From the NCBI RefSeq assembly GCF_023277745.1, contig NZ_CP086322.1:558001-622000 (forward strand): 64,000 nt of DNA, in the 5' to 3' direction. The position numbers and the translations under genes are program-made. The notes under the pieces were generated by a model. That model was given only the letters and a program-made list of their open reading frames with translations, did not search any database and was not told the origin of the DNA. Positions within the stretch are counted from its first letter, which is position 1. Every line of letters starts with the position of its first letter. The DNA is from Streptomyces halobius (GTDB taxonomy: Bacteria; Actinomycetota; Actinomycetes; Streptomycetales; Streptomycetaceae). Positions 23,157-32,111 of this stretch are shown in pieces.

Positions 23157-25136
23157 TCAGCCCACCGGCACCGTCTCAGTCTCCATCTGCGTCTCTGTCT
23201 CCGGGACGTGCACCAGAGTGGCCGGCAAGGCGATGTACGCGGTCACTCCGCAGGTCCCGTCCTGGCCCTGGGTGGGGCAGAGTTCGACCTGGGCTCCGAG
23301 TCGGGTTGCCAAGGTCCCCACGACGTAGTGGCCGAGATAGCGTGTGGGGGCGACGAGGAACGGCTCACGACCGGCGAGCCGGGCGTTGGAGCGGGCCAGT
23401 TCCTCGACGGTCATACCGGATCCCCGGTCGACGACCGCGAGGCAGTACTCACCGCCGTCGCGCCAGCCGTAGATCTCGACCGGCCGTGACGGAGGCGAGA
23501 AGACCAGCGCGTTCTCGATGAGTTCGGCGAGGAGATGGGAGATTTCGGCGACGGCCAGGCCGCGTATCCGGCCGTCCTGGATGTCGACCACGGCGACGCG
23601 CTGATACTGCTCGACCTCGGCGATCGCCGACTGCACCACCTCGGCCACCGCCACCAGCCCCGGCCAGGTGCGCGGCGCCAGCTCCTCCCCCGCGAGCACG
23701 AGCAGCGACTCGGCATTGCGGCGCATGCGGGTGGCCAGATGGTCCAGTTCGAAGAGCTCGCCGAGCGCGTCCGGGTCGATCTCCTGGCTCTCCAGGGTGG
23801 TGATCAGGCCGAGCTGGCGGGAGAGCAGTGCCTGGTTGCGCCGGCCGAGACTGGCGAGCGATTCGGAGCTGTTGCGGCGGAGCACGGCCTGCTCGGTCGC
23901 CAGACCGATCGCGGTGTCCTCGACGTTGTGCAGAGCGGTGGCGAGCCGGGTGACCTCGCGGGCGCTGCCCGGGATCCGGCGGGAGGGCCCTGGTCCGGGG
24001 ACGAGATCGTCGCCCGCGTCGGCCCGCTGGATCCGGCCGACGGCGGCGGGCAGTCCGGTACGGGCCACCGCGTCGGCCTCATCGGCGAGTGCGGCCAGCG
24101 GCCGGCTGATCGAACGGGAGGAGAGCACCGCGAGTGCGGTGGCGACCGCGAGGATCAGCACACCGAGGCCGATGAAGCCGCCCAGCTGACCGGTCGCATC
24201 GTCCCCGATGCGGTCCGCGCGCTGCCGTACGCCGCTGCCGATATCCCTCTGAACGCCGTGGAGTTGATCGACGAGCGCGGTCATCGACGACCACCAGTCG
24301 CGGGGGTCCACGGCGAGCCGGCGGCCGCCGGCTCCGTCCTCGGCCTGCTTCTCGTAGCGCGAGACGCGCTTGGCGTCGTCCGTGGCGAAGGCGGTGTCGA
24401 GCGCGGACTGCTGGGCGGGCGTGGCGAGTTCCGCGTACTGACGCAGGAAGGCCAGCCGGTCGGCCCGTACTTCGGTGAAGTCGAGGAACTCGGTTCCCTT
24501 GAACCGCCCTTCCGCGAAGACCCCGTTGAGGGAGCCACGTTCCAGGGCGACCGCTTCGGTGGCATGGGAGAGGGCCTGCAGAGCGCCCATCGCGTCGGCG
24601 AGGGCGCGGTCACCACCGGCGGGTTCGGCCGCCGAGGCGGCGATCAGTCCTTCGATCGCCTTGGTGTAGGCGTTCAGGGTCGGTACGCGCTTGGCAGTGC
24701 CGGCATCGACCTTGCGGCGCTCGATGGCCAACTCGACGACTGGGACGAGCGCGTCCTTCAGCGCGTCGGCGGTGTCCGTTTTCGCGCCGTCCGCCCTGAG
24801 CAGGGCGTCGAAGCCGGTGCGGGTGGTGTCGGTGCGTGCGCGCTGGGCGGTGACATCGTCGCGGTATTCCGTGGCGCCGGCCAGCAGCCCATTGGTGAGG
24901 CCGCGCTCGCGCTGGAGCTGGCGGACCAGATCCTGGGCCTTGAGGATGAGCTCGACCCGGCCCGCGGTCTCCCGCGCCGCGGACCAGTCGGCGGCGCGGT
25001 CGGCGACGCCCAGACCGGTCACGATCAGCAGCAGACAGGTGGGGACGGCGAGCACGATGGCCACCCGGCCGCGGATCGTGCGCCAGCCGGGCAGGGTCAG
25101 CGATTTCGGCACAAAGCGTCGTTCAGTACGCGTCAC
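23157..25136 (-). CDS. NIT-domain sensor histidine kinase (CvnA-like), orphan
   Basis: A membrane kinase of about 659 residues. A first membrane segment (VAIVLAVPTCLLLIVTGLGV, near residues 25-45) is followed by an extracytoplasmic nitrate/nitrite-sensing (NIT) domain containing QRERGLTNGLLAG and AVALERGSLNGVF, a second membrane segment (FIGLGVLILAVATALAVL near 300), a HAMP-like linker, and a cytoplasmic kinase part with SLGRRNQALLSRQL and the ATP N-box LLAELIENALVFSPP. A short HATPase core follows. This is the architecture of conservon CvnA kinases, but no roadblock, DUF742 or GTPase genes follow. The GTG at 25136 is a tentative start with a weak ribosome site; the open frame extends 81 residues upstream. 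The ligand is unproven. Confidence 0.88.
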   Translation of the reverse strand: MTRTERRFVPKSLTLPGWRTIRGRVAIVLAVPTCLLLIVTGLGVADRAADWSAARETAGRVELILKAQDLVRQLQRERGLTNGLLAGATEYRDDVTAQRARTDTTRTGFDALLRADGAKTDTADALKDALVPVVELAIERRKVDAGTAKRVPTLNAYTKAIEGLIAASAAEPAGGDRALADAMGALQALSHATEAVALERGSLNGVFAEGRFKGTEFLDFTEVRADRLAFLRQYAELATPAQQSALDTAFATDDAKRVSRYEKQAEDGAGGRRLAVDPRDWWSSMTALVDQLHGVQRDIGSGVRQRADRIGDDATGQLGGFIGLGVLILAVATALAVLSSRSISRPLAALADEADAVARTGLPAAVGRIQRADAGDDLVPGPGPSRRIPGSAREVTRLATALHNVEDTAIGLATEQAVLRRNSSESLASLGRRNQALLSRQLGLITTLESQEIDPDALGELFELDHLATRMRRNAESLLVLAGEELAPRTWPGLVAVAEVVQSAIAEVEQYQRVAVVDIQDGRIRGLAVAEISHLLAELIENALVFSPPSRPVEIYGWRDGGEYCLAVVDRGSGMTVEELARSNARLAGREPFLVAPTRYLGHYVVGTLATRLGAQVELCPTQGQDGTCGVTAYIALPATLVHVPETETQMETETVPVG

Positions 25137-25512
25137 GCCGACGACGATACGAACCGGTATACACGGCGCGGTTTCCCGGTAGTAAGGGGCTGGTTGCTCC
25201 CACCTCACAGGGGGCCGGGCGACGCCGCGCGTCGTACGCCATGTTGCCGTAACGCCGAGCGGACGTCCGACGGAGCGAACGGTGGACGGCCCGTCGTACG
25301 GCGTGGTGGTCGCCCCTCGCGTCCGCGGAGCGCCAGACCGCCGCCGCGGAGCGCCAGACCCATCCCGAGGCGCGACCACGGCGATACGAAGAGTTACGGG
25401 GCGCCTGCCTCTGGCGCCCCTCCCGGCGCGACGGCCCGCAGATCAGCCGACAGCCCGGCCTGACCGACATTCCCCCGTCCACTCCCCCGGATCCCGCGGC
25501 AAGCGAGCGGCA
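25137..25512. other. 376-bp spacer with a 17-bp direct repeat
   Basis: CCGCGGAGCGCCAGACC occurs at 25323-25339 and 25344-25360. The rest contains the kinase promoter region, including an AT-richer stretch near 25145-25190, and the 3' flank of the questin oxidase gene. I see no gene with coding character. Confidence 0.6.
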
Positions 25513-26655
25513 CTACGGCGTGTCGGGCCGCAGACCGCCGACACCCCCGCCGTCATCCAGACACGCGATGCGCCGCTGCGCGGCGAAGGCGGCGGCCGGG
25601 TAGCGCGGGTCGGGCCGCAGGGCGTATTCGCGCAGGCATGCCTCGGTGAACTTGATGACATGCTCGTCTCCGTGCTCGGCGGCCCGTGCGCCGAGTTCGT
25701 CCACCGGGGGCGGCTCCGGGATCTCCGACCGCCAGGCCGTCGTCCCCTCGTCGCGCCGGTCGACCGTGAAGGCCAGCAGGAACGCCGCCTGCACCTGCCA
25801 CAGCTGGGCCAGCGTCGGCTCGTACAGCTCGTACGGCAGGTGCGGGAGCACCAGGCGTACGGCGGCAGGCGCGGTGACGCCGTGGATCAGCGGGACCGGA
25901 TACACCTCGGGGTGGCCGAGATAGACGTCCGCGAACTGGGCCGTCATCTCGGTCAGCAGCCGCGGCGCGCGTTCCGAGGCCAGCCAGTCCAACGACTCGT
26001 TGTAGCCGGGCAGTTCGGCGAGGACGGACAGGCGGTGGCGGGCGGTGCCCGGCCCCAGTCCGCCGTCCTGCGCCACACGGGGCAGCGTGGCGACCGCGGT
26101 GGGCAGATCGTGGTGACCGCGGAGGCGCGGGGTGCCGGGAAGCGCGGTGTAGCGGGCGGCCCAGTACGCCAACCCGCGTGCCAGCTCGTCGAGTTGGAGC
26201 CGCGTGGGCTCGCCGCCCTCTCCGTCGGCGGCGTACAGGCCGCGTACCGCGTGGGCGGTACGGATGAGGCCGTGGGTCAGTCCGGCGAACAAGCCGGGAA
26301 TCAGGCGCGGCCACCAGCGGACGAGGACCTCGCGCCAGTGCCCCTCGGCCAGCTCACGGACGAACAGCCGCTCCCAGTCGCCGGCCCGGTGGAAGGTACC
26401 GAGCGCGGGGCGCCAGGAGGACTCGTCAGCGGGATCCAGGGCGAAGCGCGCGGCGGGCGATTCATGGTGCGCCATCGCCCTCCGGTAGCGCCGTACCCAC
26501 GGGGCGACCTCGTCCTCCTGCCCGAGCAGAGCGAGCGCCTCGGCACCCATCGGGCCGTGGTTGGCGAGGTCGACGCCCTGCCCGCGCTCGTATCCGAGAT
26601 CGTCCATCCGCTCCAGGGCGTCGTTGAGGGCATCGCGGTAACTGATCGAGGACAC
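25513..26655 (-). CDS. questin oxidase-like (DUF4243) protein
   Basis: A 380-residue cytosolic protein of the questin oxidase family, named from a fungal enzyme that opens the ring of the anthraquinone questin in a Baeyer-Villiger-like reaction. Family traits are the N-terminal SYRDALNDALERMDDLGYE, LANHGPMGAEALALLG, and several conserved His residues in FAGLTHGLIRTAHAVRGL, PLIHGVTAP and AEHGDEHVIKF that may bind metal or substrate. The start is GTG at 26655 with GGTGGAG two bases upstream. It is divergent from a MarR regulator with an operator-like palindrome between them, suggesting induction by a phenolic or quinone compound. The substrate is inferred only. Confidence 0.85.
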   Translation of the reverse strand: MSSISYRDALNDALERMDDLGYERGQGVDLANHGPMGAEALALLGQEDEVAPWVRRYRRAMAHHESPAARFALDPADESSWRPALGTFHRAGDWERLFVRELAEGHWREVLVRWWPRLIPGLFAGLTHGLIRTAHAVRGLYAADGEGGEPTRLQLDELARGLAYWAARYTALPGTPRLRGHHDLPTAVATLPRVAQDGGLGPGTARHRLSVLAELPGYNESLDWLASERAPRLLTEMTAQFADVYLGHPEVYPVPLIHGVTAPAAVRLVLPHLPYELYEPTLAQLWQVQAAFLLAFTVDRRDEGTTAWRSEIPEPPPVDELGARAAEHGDEHVIKFTEACLREYALRPDPRYPAAAFAAQRRIACLDDGGGVGGLRPDTP

Positions 26656-26684
26656 GACTCCACCACCTTTCTTCTATCCAAACA

Positions 26685-26700
26685 GTTCGGAAAACCGAAC
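26685..26700. promoter_or_regulatory. MarR operator candidate
   Basis: A perfect inverted repeat GTTCGG-AAAA-CCGAAC lies midway between the divergent questin oxidase and MarR genes, 16 bp before the MarR start. Placement and symmetry fit a MarR dimer site that would control both promoters. Confidence 0.7.
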
Positions 26701-26716
26701 CATTTACACTCGCAGT

Positions 26717-27208
26717 ATGCCGCACACCCCTGAGTCCGGGAAGACACCCCCGACACTGACCCCCGACGAGCTCCACATCACCGGCCTGGTACCGCTGTTG
26801 GAGCCGTTCTTCCGGGGCGGGGTGGTGCGGGATCTGATGCCGGCGCCGCTGCGCGAAGCGATGGAGACGTACGGGCTGACGCCGCGCCATGGCGCCGTAC
26901 TCCCCCAGCTGCTGGCCGGCCGGCCGCTGACCGTGAGCGAGATCGCCCGGCGCCTCCATGTGTCGCTGCCCACCGCGAGCGAGCTGGTCGGCGGACTGAG
27001 CCGGGCCGGGATCGTACAGCGCGCCGAGGATCCGTCGAACCGCCGTCGGATCCTGGTGTCACTGAGCGACGCCTACCGCCCACACCTCGAAACCTTCATC
27101 GCCCGGCGGAGCGAGCCACTGCTCCGCGCCCTCGACGAGCTGTCGCCGAGCGAGCGGGCCGGATTCGTGGCGGGTCTTACGGCCTGGGTTCGCGAGGTAC
27201 AGGGCTAG
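26717..27208 (+). CDS. MarR-family transcriptional regulator
   Basis: A 163-residue winged-helix regulator. The DNA-binding part reads LTVSEIARRLHVSLPTASELVGGL with the wing RAEDPSNRRRILVSL. The N-terminal helix and C-terminal helices provide the dimer interface typical of MarR. Translation starts at ATG 26717, only about 20 bases from an apparent promoter element TTTACACT, so the mRNA may be nearly leaderless. It should autoregulate and repress the divergent questin oxidase gene through the GTTCGG/CCGAAC palindrome, releasing DNA on binding a small aromatic ligand. Confidence 0.9.
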   Translation: MPHTPESGKTPPTLTPDELHITGLVPLLEPFFRGGVVRDLMPAPLREAMETYGLTPRHGAVLPQLLAGRPLTVSEIARRLHVSLPTASELVGGLSRAGIVQRAEDPSNRRRILVSLSDAYRPHLETFIARRSEPLLRALDELSPSERAGFVAGLTAWVREVQG

Positions 27209-27225
27209 TCGAGCGGGCCCCGGAC

Positions 27226-27267
27226 GCGCGAGTCCCGACGCACGGGTCCCGACACGCGAATCCCGAC
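27226..27267. repeat. three-copy 14-bp tandem repeat
   Basis: Three units with the shared core TCCCGAC follow one another at 27226-27239, 27240-27253 and 27254-27267, beginning 18 bases after the MarR stop codon. A degenerate fourth unit may follow. Confidence 0.75.
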
Positions 27268-27389
27268 ACCCGCATCGGGCACATCGGGCGCCCCTCCCCA
27301 CCGCTCATGCATTCGGGCCGTCCAGGTGGCCCGCCCCTGCCGGTGACAGCAGGCTGAGGGCGCAGCCGCGTCGCCACAAGGAGTCCTCG

Positions 27390-28103
27390 ATGCCCCCGGC
27401 ACACCGCTACGACGACCTGAGCGCCCTGTTCATCAACTGCACCCTCAAACGCTCCCCCGAAACCAGCAACACCGAGGGGCTCATCGACAAGAGCCGCGGC
27501 ATCATGGCGGGCAACGGCGTCACCACCGAGCTGATCCGCGCCATCGACCACGACATCGCCACCGGGGTCTGGCCGGACATGACGGAGCACGGCTGGGAGT
27601 CCGACGCATGGCCGGAGCTGTATGCGAAGGTGCGGGCCGCCGACATCCTCGTGCTCTGCGGCCCGATCTGGCTCGGTGACAACAGCTCCGTGATGAAACA
27701 GGTCATCGAGCGGCTCTACGCCTGCTCCAGCATCCTCAACGACCGTGGCCAGTACGCCTATTACGGCCGAGCCGGCGGCTGTCTCATCACCGGCAACGAG
27801 GACGGCGTCAAGCACTGCTCCATGAACGTGCTCTACAGCCTGCAGCACCTCGGCTACACCATCCCGCCGCAGGCCGACGCCGGCTGGATCGGCGAGGCCG
27901 GCCCCGGGCCGTCGTACCTGGACCCGGGGTCGGGCGGTCCGGAGAACGACTTCACCAACCGCAACACGGCGTTCATGACGTGGAACCTGATGCATATGGC
28001 GGCGATGCTCAAACAAGCCGGCGGCATCCCGGCACACGGCAACCAGCGCACGGCGTGGGATGCCGGCTGCCGCTCGGACTTCCCGAACCCCGAACACCGC
28101 TGA
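27390..28103 (+). CDS. flavodoxin-like NAD(P)H-dependent FMN reductase
   Basis: A 237-residue protein with a flavodoxin fold. The first strand LSALFINCTLKRSPETSNTE carries the phosphate-binding loop for FMN (LKRSPETSN), ADILVLCGPIWLGDNSSVMKQVIERL is the isoalloxazine-side loop typical of NADPH-dependent FMN reductase/WrbA relatives, and GGCLITGNEDG follows. It probably reduces quinones or flavins in the cytosol. A CAAGGAG ribosome site precedes ATG. Proximity to the MarR/questin oxidase pair suggests a shared role in quinone handling, which is inference. Confidence 0.88.
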   Translation: MPPAHRYDDLSALFINCTLKRSPETSNTEGLIDKSRGIMAGNGVTTELIRAIDHDIATGVWPDMTEHGWESDAWPELYAKVRAADILVLCGPIWLGDNSSVMKQVIERLYACSSILNDRGQYAYYGRAGGCLITGNEDGVKHCSMNVLYSLQHLGYTIPPQADAGWIGEAGPGPSYLDPGSGGPENDFTNRNTAFMTWNLMHMAAMLKQAGGIPAHGNQRTAWDAGCRSDFPNPEHR

Positions 28104-28163
28104 GCCACGGGGATCACGAACCCCTAAGGGTACTCGAACAGATCCCCTAGGGGGTGCACGCGC

Positions 28164-28181
28164 CCCTTGCAGGCCACAACG
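28164..28181 (+). repeat. dispersed 18-bp repeat, right copy
   Basis: CCCTTGCAGGCCACAACG, identical to 23079-23096 and followed directly by AGGCGGGGCCC. Just before it lies a 10-bp palindrome CCCCTAGGGG at 28144-28153. The 28104-28355 spacer shows no gene. Confidence 0.8.
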
Positions 28182-28355
28182 AGGCGGGGCCCAGGGGGTA
28201 TTCCCGCGGCTCACCACCTGATCGGCTGGTTCCGAGCGGCGGCAAGCCCAACCGGCAAGAGACACACGACCGGCACCGCCCAGCAGCCAGCACGCACACA
28301 ACCAGCGTGACGCACCCCCACACGACCCACCCCACACGACCCACCAAGCCGCCGT

Positions 28356-31049
28356 CTAGCCCGGCAAGCCCTCCGCCACCAACGACTGCTCCGTCCAGAT
28401 CACCTTGCCGCCGGCCAGGTACCGCGTCCCCCACCGGTCCGCCAGCTGGGCGACGAGGAACAGGCCCCGGCCGCCCTCGTCCGTGGTGGCGGCCTGTCGC
28501 AGGTGGGGCGAGGTGCTGCTGCAGTCGGAGACCTCGCAGATCAGCGAGCGGTCGTGGATCAGGCGGACGCGGATGGGGCCGCTGGCGTAGCGGATCGCGT
28601 TGGTGACCAGTTCGCTCAGGATCAGTTCGGTGGTGAAGGACACGTCGGCCAGGTCCCACTCGCCGAGCTGGGCCAGCGCCGCGGCCCTGGTGCGGGCGAC
28701 GGACGACGGGTCCACCGGTACGTCCCAGTCGGCGACCTGGGTGGTGTCCAGGATCCGGGTGCGGGCGACGAGCAGGGCGATGTCGTCGGCCGGGCGCTCG
28801 GGCAGCAGCTTGCCGAGCGTCGCCTCGCAGGTCTCCTCCGCCGTCAGGTCGGTGCGGCCGGCCAGCGTACGGATCAGCAGGGCCATGCCCTCGTCGATGT
28901 CCCGGTCCCGGTCCTCGACCAGTCCGTCCGTGTAGAGGACCAGGCGGCTGTCCTCGGGCAGGCTCTTGTCCCATGTCTCGAACGGCAGACCGCCCAGCCC
29001 GAGCGGCGGGCCGCCGGGCACCTCGATGAACTCCGCGGTGCCGTCCGGCAGCAGGAGCAGCGGCTGGATATGGCCGGCCCGCGCCATGGTGCAGTGCCCG
29101 GACACCGGATCGTAGACCGCGTAGAGGCAGGTGGCGCCGGTGACGCCGCCGTCCGTGCCGTCGGCGGCCTCGTCCTGGTCTATACGGGTCACCAGCTCGT
29201 CGAGGTGCCACAGGAGCTCGTCGGGCGGCAGCTCCAGGTCGGCGAAGTTATGGACCGCCGTACGCAGCCGTCCCATGGTCGCGGCGGCGTGCAGTCCGTG
29301 TCCGACGACATCGCCGACCACGAGCGCCACGCGGGCCCCGGGCAGCGGGATGATGTCGAACCAGTCGCCGCCGACACCGCCGAGCCCGCCCATGCCGGCC
29401 TGTGCGGGCAGGTACCGGTACGCGGCCTCGACGGCGTTCTGCTCCGGCAGGCCGCGCGGCAGCAGGCTGCGCTGCAACGTCACCGCCATGGAGTGCTCGC
29501 GGGAGTAGCGGCGGGCGTTGTCGACGCTCACCGCGGCGCGGGCGACCAGTTCCTCGGCGAGGGAGAGGTCCTCCTCCTCGAACGGCTCGGGGGTCGCCGC
29601 CGAGCGCCAGAAGAGGGCCACGCCCAGAATGACGCCACGGGCCCGCAGCGGAACCGCGATCATGGAGTGGATGCCATCCGCGACCAGCCGCCTGGCCCGC
29701 TCGGGGTCCTGCCGGTGCCAGCCGGAGAACTCGGCCAGATCGGCCTCCAGCACCGCCCGGCCGTCGGCGAGAGCACCGCCCACCTGGGTCGACGGTTCAA
29801 AGCGGAAAAGTTTGCCGAGCGGGTAGAAGGCAGTCTGGCCCGGGTCGCCGGAGACGGCCGTGCGCCGCATGTCTATGCCCACGGCGGAGGCGGCCGGCTC
29901 CTCGCCGCGCAGCACCACCTCGGCCAGGTCGACGGAGACGATATCGGCGAAGCGGGCGGCGGCGAACTCGGCCAGTTCCTCGCAGGTGCGCGCCACATCG
30001 AGGGTGGTACCGATCTCCGTACCGGCGTCGTACAGCAGCTTCAGCCGTCTGCGGGCCACATCGGCCCGGCCGGTGAGCGCCCGCAGTTCGGTGGTGTCGC
30101 GGAGGGTGGTGACGCTGCCGGGCGGTCCGCCGTCCCGGTCCGTCGACCGCTGGTTGACGGCGAGCAGCCGCTCTCCGACGAGGTGCACCTCGTCGGTCAC
30201 CATTCGCCCCGAGACCAGCAGCCGGGCGGTTGCCGGGTCGAGTCCGAGGTCGGCGACCGCGCGTCCCTCCACATCGGCCGGCAGTGCGAGCAACCGGTGC
30301 GCTTCGTCGTTGGCCAGCAGCAGGCGCCCGTCGTCGCCGACGATGATCACGCCCTCCCGCACGGCGTGCAGGACGGCGTCGTGGTGCTCGTACATCCTGG
30401 TCATCTCGGCTGGGCCGAGGCCGTGGGTCTGGCGGCGCAGTCTTCTGCTGACGAACGCGGTGCCGCCGGTGGTGAGGAGCAGCACGGCCGCGGCAACGCC
30501 GAACAGCAGCGGGAACTGGTCGTCGACGACTCCGCTCACCCGGGCGACGGTGATGCCGGCGGAGACCAGCCCGATGACCCGGCCGTCCTGGTCGAAGACC
30601 GGGACCACGGCCTGGACCAGGGGCCCCATGGTTCCGACGATCTTCTCGGTGACGACGCCGCCGGCCAGCGCGGGCCCCGTGGTGCCGACGAATTTCTCGC
30701 CGATCCGGTCGGGCTTCGGATGGGTGTAGCGGGTGCCGTCGGGCTTCATCACGACGATGAAGTCGACCTCGGAGCGTTTCCGGGCCTCTTCGGCCAGCGG
30801 CTGCAGGAGCGTGGTCGGGTGCTGGCTCCGGAGGGCTTTTTGGATGCCCGGGCCTTTGGCGAAGGTTTCGGCCACGGCGACCGATCTGTTGGTGGCCTCG
30901 CGTTCCGCGTCGGTCCGGGACTGCAGCACGAGCGCGGTCATGGCGGCGGCGACCAGCAGCACCACGATCGCCACCTGCAGGAGAAGGACCTGACCTGCGA
31001 CAGTTCGCATCCTCAGAACCGAACGCGGGCGGCCGTAGCGTCCGGCCAT
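28356..31049 (-). CDS. membrane Cache-PAS-GAF-SpoIIE phosphatase with HATPase domain
   Basis: An 897-residue membrane-anchored signalling phosphatase. Segment 1 (LLLQVAIVVLLVAAAMTALV, about 22-41) and segment 2 (LLFGVAAAVLLLTTGGTAFV, about 181-200) bracket an extracellular Cache-like sensor resembling those of DcuS/CitA (VDFIVVMKPDGTRYTHP; FDQDGRVIGLVSAG). Inside follow a PAS domain (VREGVIIVGDDGRLLLAN), GAF, the PP2C phosphatase (GGDWFDIIP, VGDVVGHG, TDGLVED) and an RsbW-like ATPase (SELVTNAIRYA, DEGGRGLFLV). It should sense an external small anion and switch an anti-sigma pathway. The start at 31049 gives a short cytosolic N-terminus before the first segment. The C-terminal half is closely similar in layout to the phosphatase at 7.5-9.9 kb. 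Confidence 0.92.
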   Translation of the reverse strand: MAGRYGRPRSVLRMRTVAGQVLLLQVAIVVLLVAAAMTALVLQSRTDAEREATNRSVAVAETFAKGPGIQKALRSQHPTTLLQPLAEEARKRSEVDFIVVMKPDGTRYTHPKPDRIGEKFVGTTGPALAGGVVTEKIVGTMGPLVQAVVPVFDQDGRVIGLVSAGITVARVSGVVDDQFPLLFGVAAAVLLLTTGGTAFVSRRLRRQTHGLGPAEMTRMYEHHDAVLHAVREGVIIVGDDGRLLLANDEAHRLLALPADVEGRAVADLGLDPATARLLVSGRMVTDEVHLVGERLLAVNQRSTDRDGGPPGSVTTLRDTTELRALTGRADVARRRLKLLYDAGTEIGTTLDVARTCEELAEFAAARFADIVSVDLAEVVLRGEEPAASAVGIDMRRTAVSGDPGQTAFYPLGKLFRFEPSTQVGGALADGRAVLEADLAEFSGWHRQDPERARRLVADGIHSMIAVPLRARGVILGVALFWRSAATPEPFEEEDLSLAEELVARAAVSVDNARRYSREHSMAVTLQRSLLPRGLPEQNAVEAAYRYLPAQAGMGGLGGVGGDWFDIIPLPGARVALVVGDVVGHGLHAAATMGRLRTAVHNFADLELPPDELLWHLDELVTRIDQDEAADGTDGGVTGATCLYAVYDPVSGHCTMARAGHIQPLLLLPDGTAEFIEVPGGPPLGLGGLPFETWDKSLPEDSRLVLYTDGLVEDRDRDIDEGMALLIRTLAGRTDLTAEETCEATLGKLLPERPADDIALLVARTRILDTTQVADWDVPVDPSSVARTRAAALAQLGEWDLADVSFTTELILSELVTNAIRYASGPIRVRLIHDRSLICEVSDCSSTSPHLRQAATTDEGGRGLFLVAQLADRWGTRYLAGGKVIWTEQSLVAEGLPG

Positions 31050-31468
31050 GCCCTCTTTTTACACCTCCCCGCATACGGTGGGCGAGCCACGCGATGCGAA
31101 GCGTGGCGGCCGCCGGGGCTTCAGATCGATCTGCGGTCCGATCGTCCCGTAGACCTGGCCAGGACACCAGGGGGCTGACAAACCAGCGGGTAGGTTCCTG
31201 GCGGCGTGTGTTCGTTTTTTCACCTGACATAAGAGGATCTGATGGACATTTATGCCGTTCCATCCGGTAGCGCACACCGGCGCGTGTAACTCTCGCCACA
31301 GGGACGACGGCGGCACGACCATGGTCAACTCGTCGGGGCAGCCCCGGCGTCCGGCTCGATGTGCCTGGTCAGGCCGGTACGCGGGCGGATTGGAGCCGGT
31401 GTCGAGGCGGCAGCGGGGCCCCGGATCCGGCTCAACGGGACGGCGAGCCGGTATGAGACGTTCGTGGG
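31050..31468. other. 419-bp spacer with a possible 15-codon ORF
   Basis: The region contains the phosphatase promoter side and an AT-rich block around 31210-31255 (TTCGTTTTTTCACCTGACAT). Directly after it an AGAGG ribosome site stands five bases before ATG 31242, which would start a 15-residue peptide beginning MDIYAVPSG and ending at 31289. A leader peptide is conceivable but unproven. Nothing else gene-like is seen. Confidence 0.4.
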
Positions 31469-31822
31469 ATGCACGTATCGGATGAGATCCGACCTGAGGC
31501 CATCCGTGCCCAGGCGACCGCGCTCATCGACCGCCACGCGCTCGGGGTATGGCAGCCGAACGGTACCGACCGGCGTGCCGCCGAGGCCCTGTTCCGCCAT
31601 CTCGAAACGGGCCGGCCGCTCTCGGGCGAGCGAATCCGGTCCGTCCTCTCCCCCGAGGAATCGGTGGCCGGGGCAAGCGACGGTCTGCTCCGTCTGCTGC
31701 GCTGGACCGCCGGGCTCCTGGACGCGCCGCACCTCGCCGACAGCCGCGACGGGCGGGACGCCGTCGACCATGTCTGCCTCCTGCTGGACGCGGTCGCGCT
31801 CTCCCGGCCGGCCGCCGAGTAG
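31469..31822 (+). CDS. hypothetical protein, 117 aa
   Basis: A 117-residue predicted cytosolic, mainly helical protein that I do not recognise. It has no signal peptide or membrane segment. Sequence points are EAIRAQATALIDRHALGVW near the start and AVDHVCLLLDAVALS near the end. Codon use looks genuine (G/C third positions), and the start ATG follows a weak GTGG. The reverse strand also has open frames, so confidence is moderate. It lies between two SpoIIE-type phosphatase genes transcribed the other way. Confidence 0.6.
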   Translation: MHVSDEIRPEAIRAQATALIDRHALGVWQPNGTDRRAAEALFRHLETGRPLSGERIRSVLSPEESVAGASDGLLRLLRWTAGLLDAPHLADSRDGRDAVDHVCLLLDAVALSRPAAE

Positions 31823-32111
31823 GGACTCGACGCACGGCGGCCCGGTGACCTGTCCCCTGGAGAGACGGCCACCGGGCCGTTGCGTTGTGCGGGGCGGCTT
31901 GCGGAGCGGCCGCGCCCCCGGTCGGTACGCGGCCGCCGCGACGATGACACCGCTCAGCGTGTCGAGAGTGAGAGTGACGAAGCACAGCGCCCCGCCCGGG
32001 ACGCCCACGGCAAGGGTGGCCGCCCAGGGAGAGCCGAAGCGCCTGCCGACGTGGGACGGCACACGGTTGACGGAAGTCGGCCAGGCGGCGTCGCGGGCCG
32101 AGCCGCCCCCG

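Noticed and set aside
28503..31178. Plus-strand 891-aa open frame
   Set aside because: It is antisense to the Cache-PAS-GAF phosphatase gene, whose domains are unmistakable; long antisense frames are expected at this GC content.
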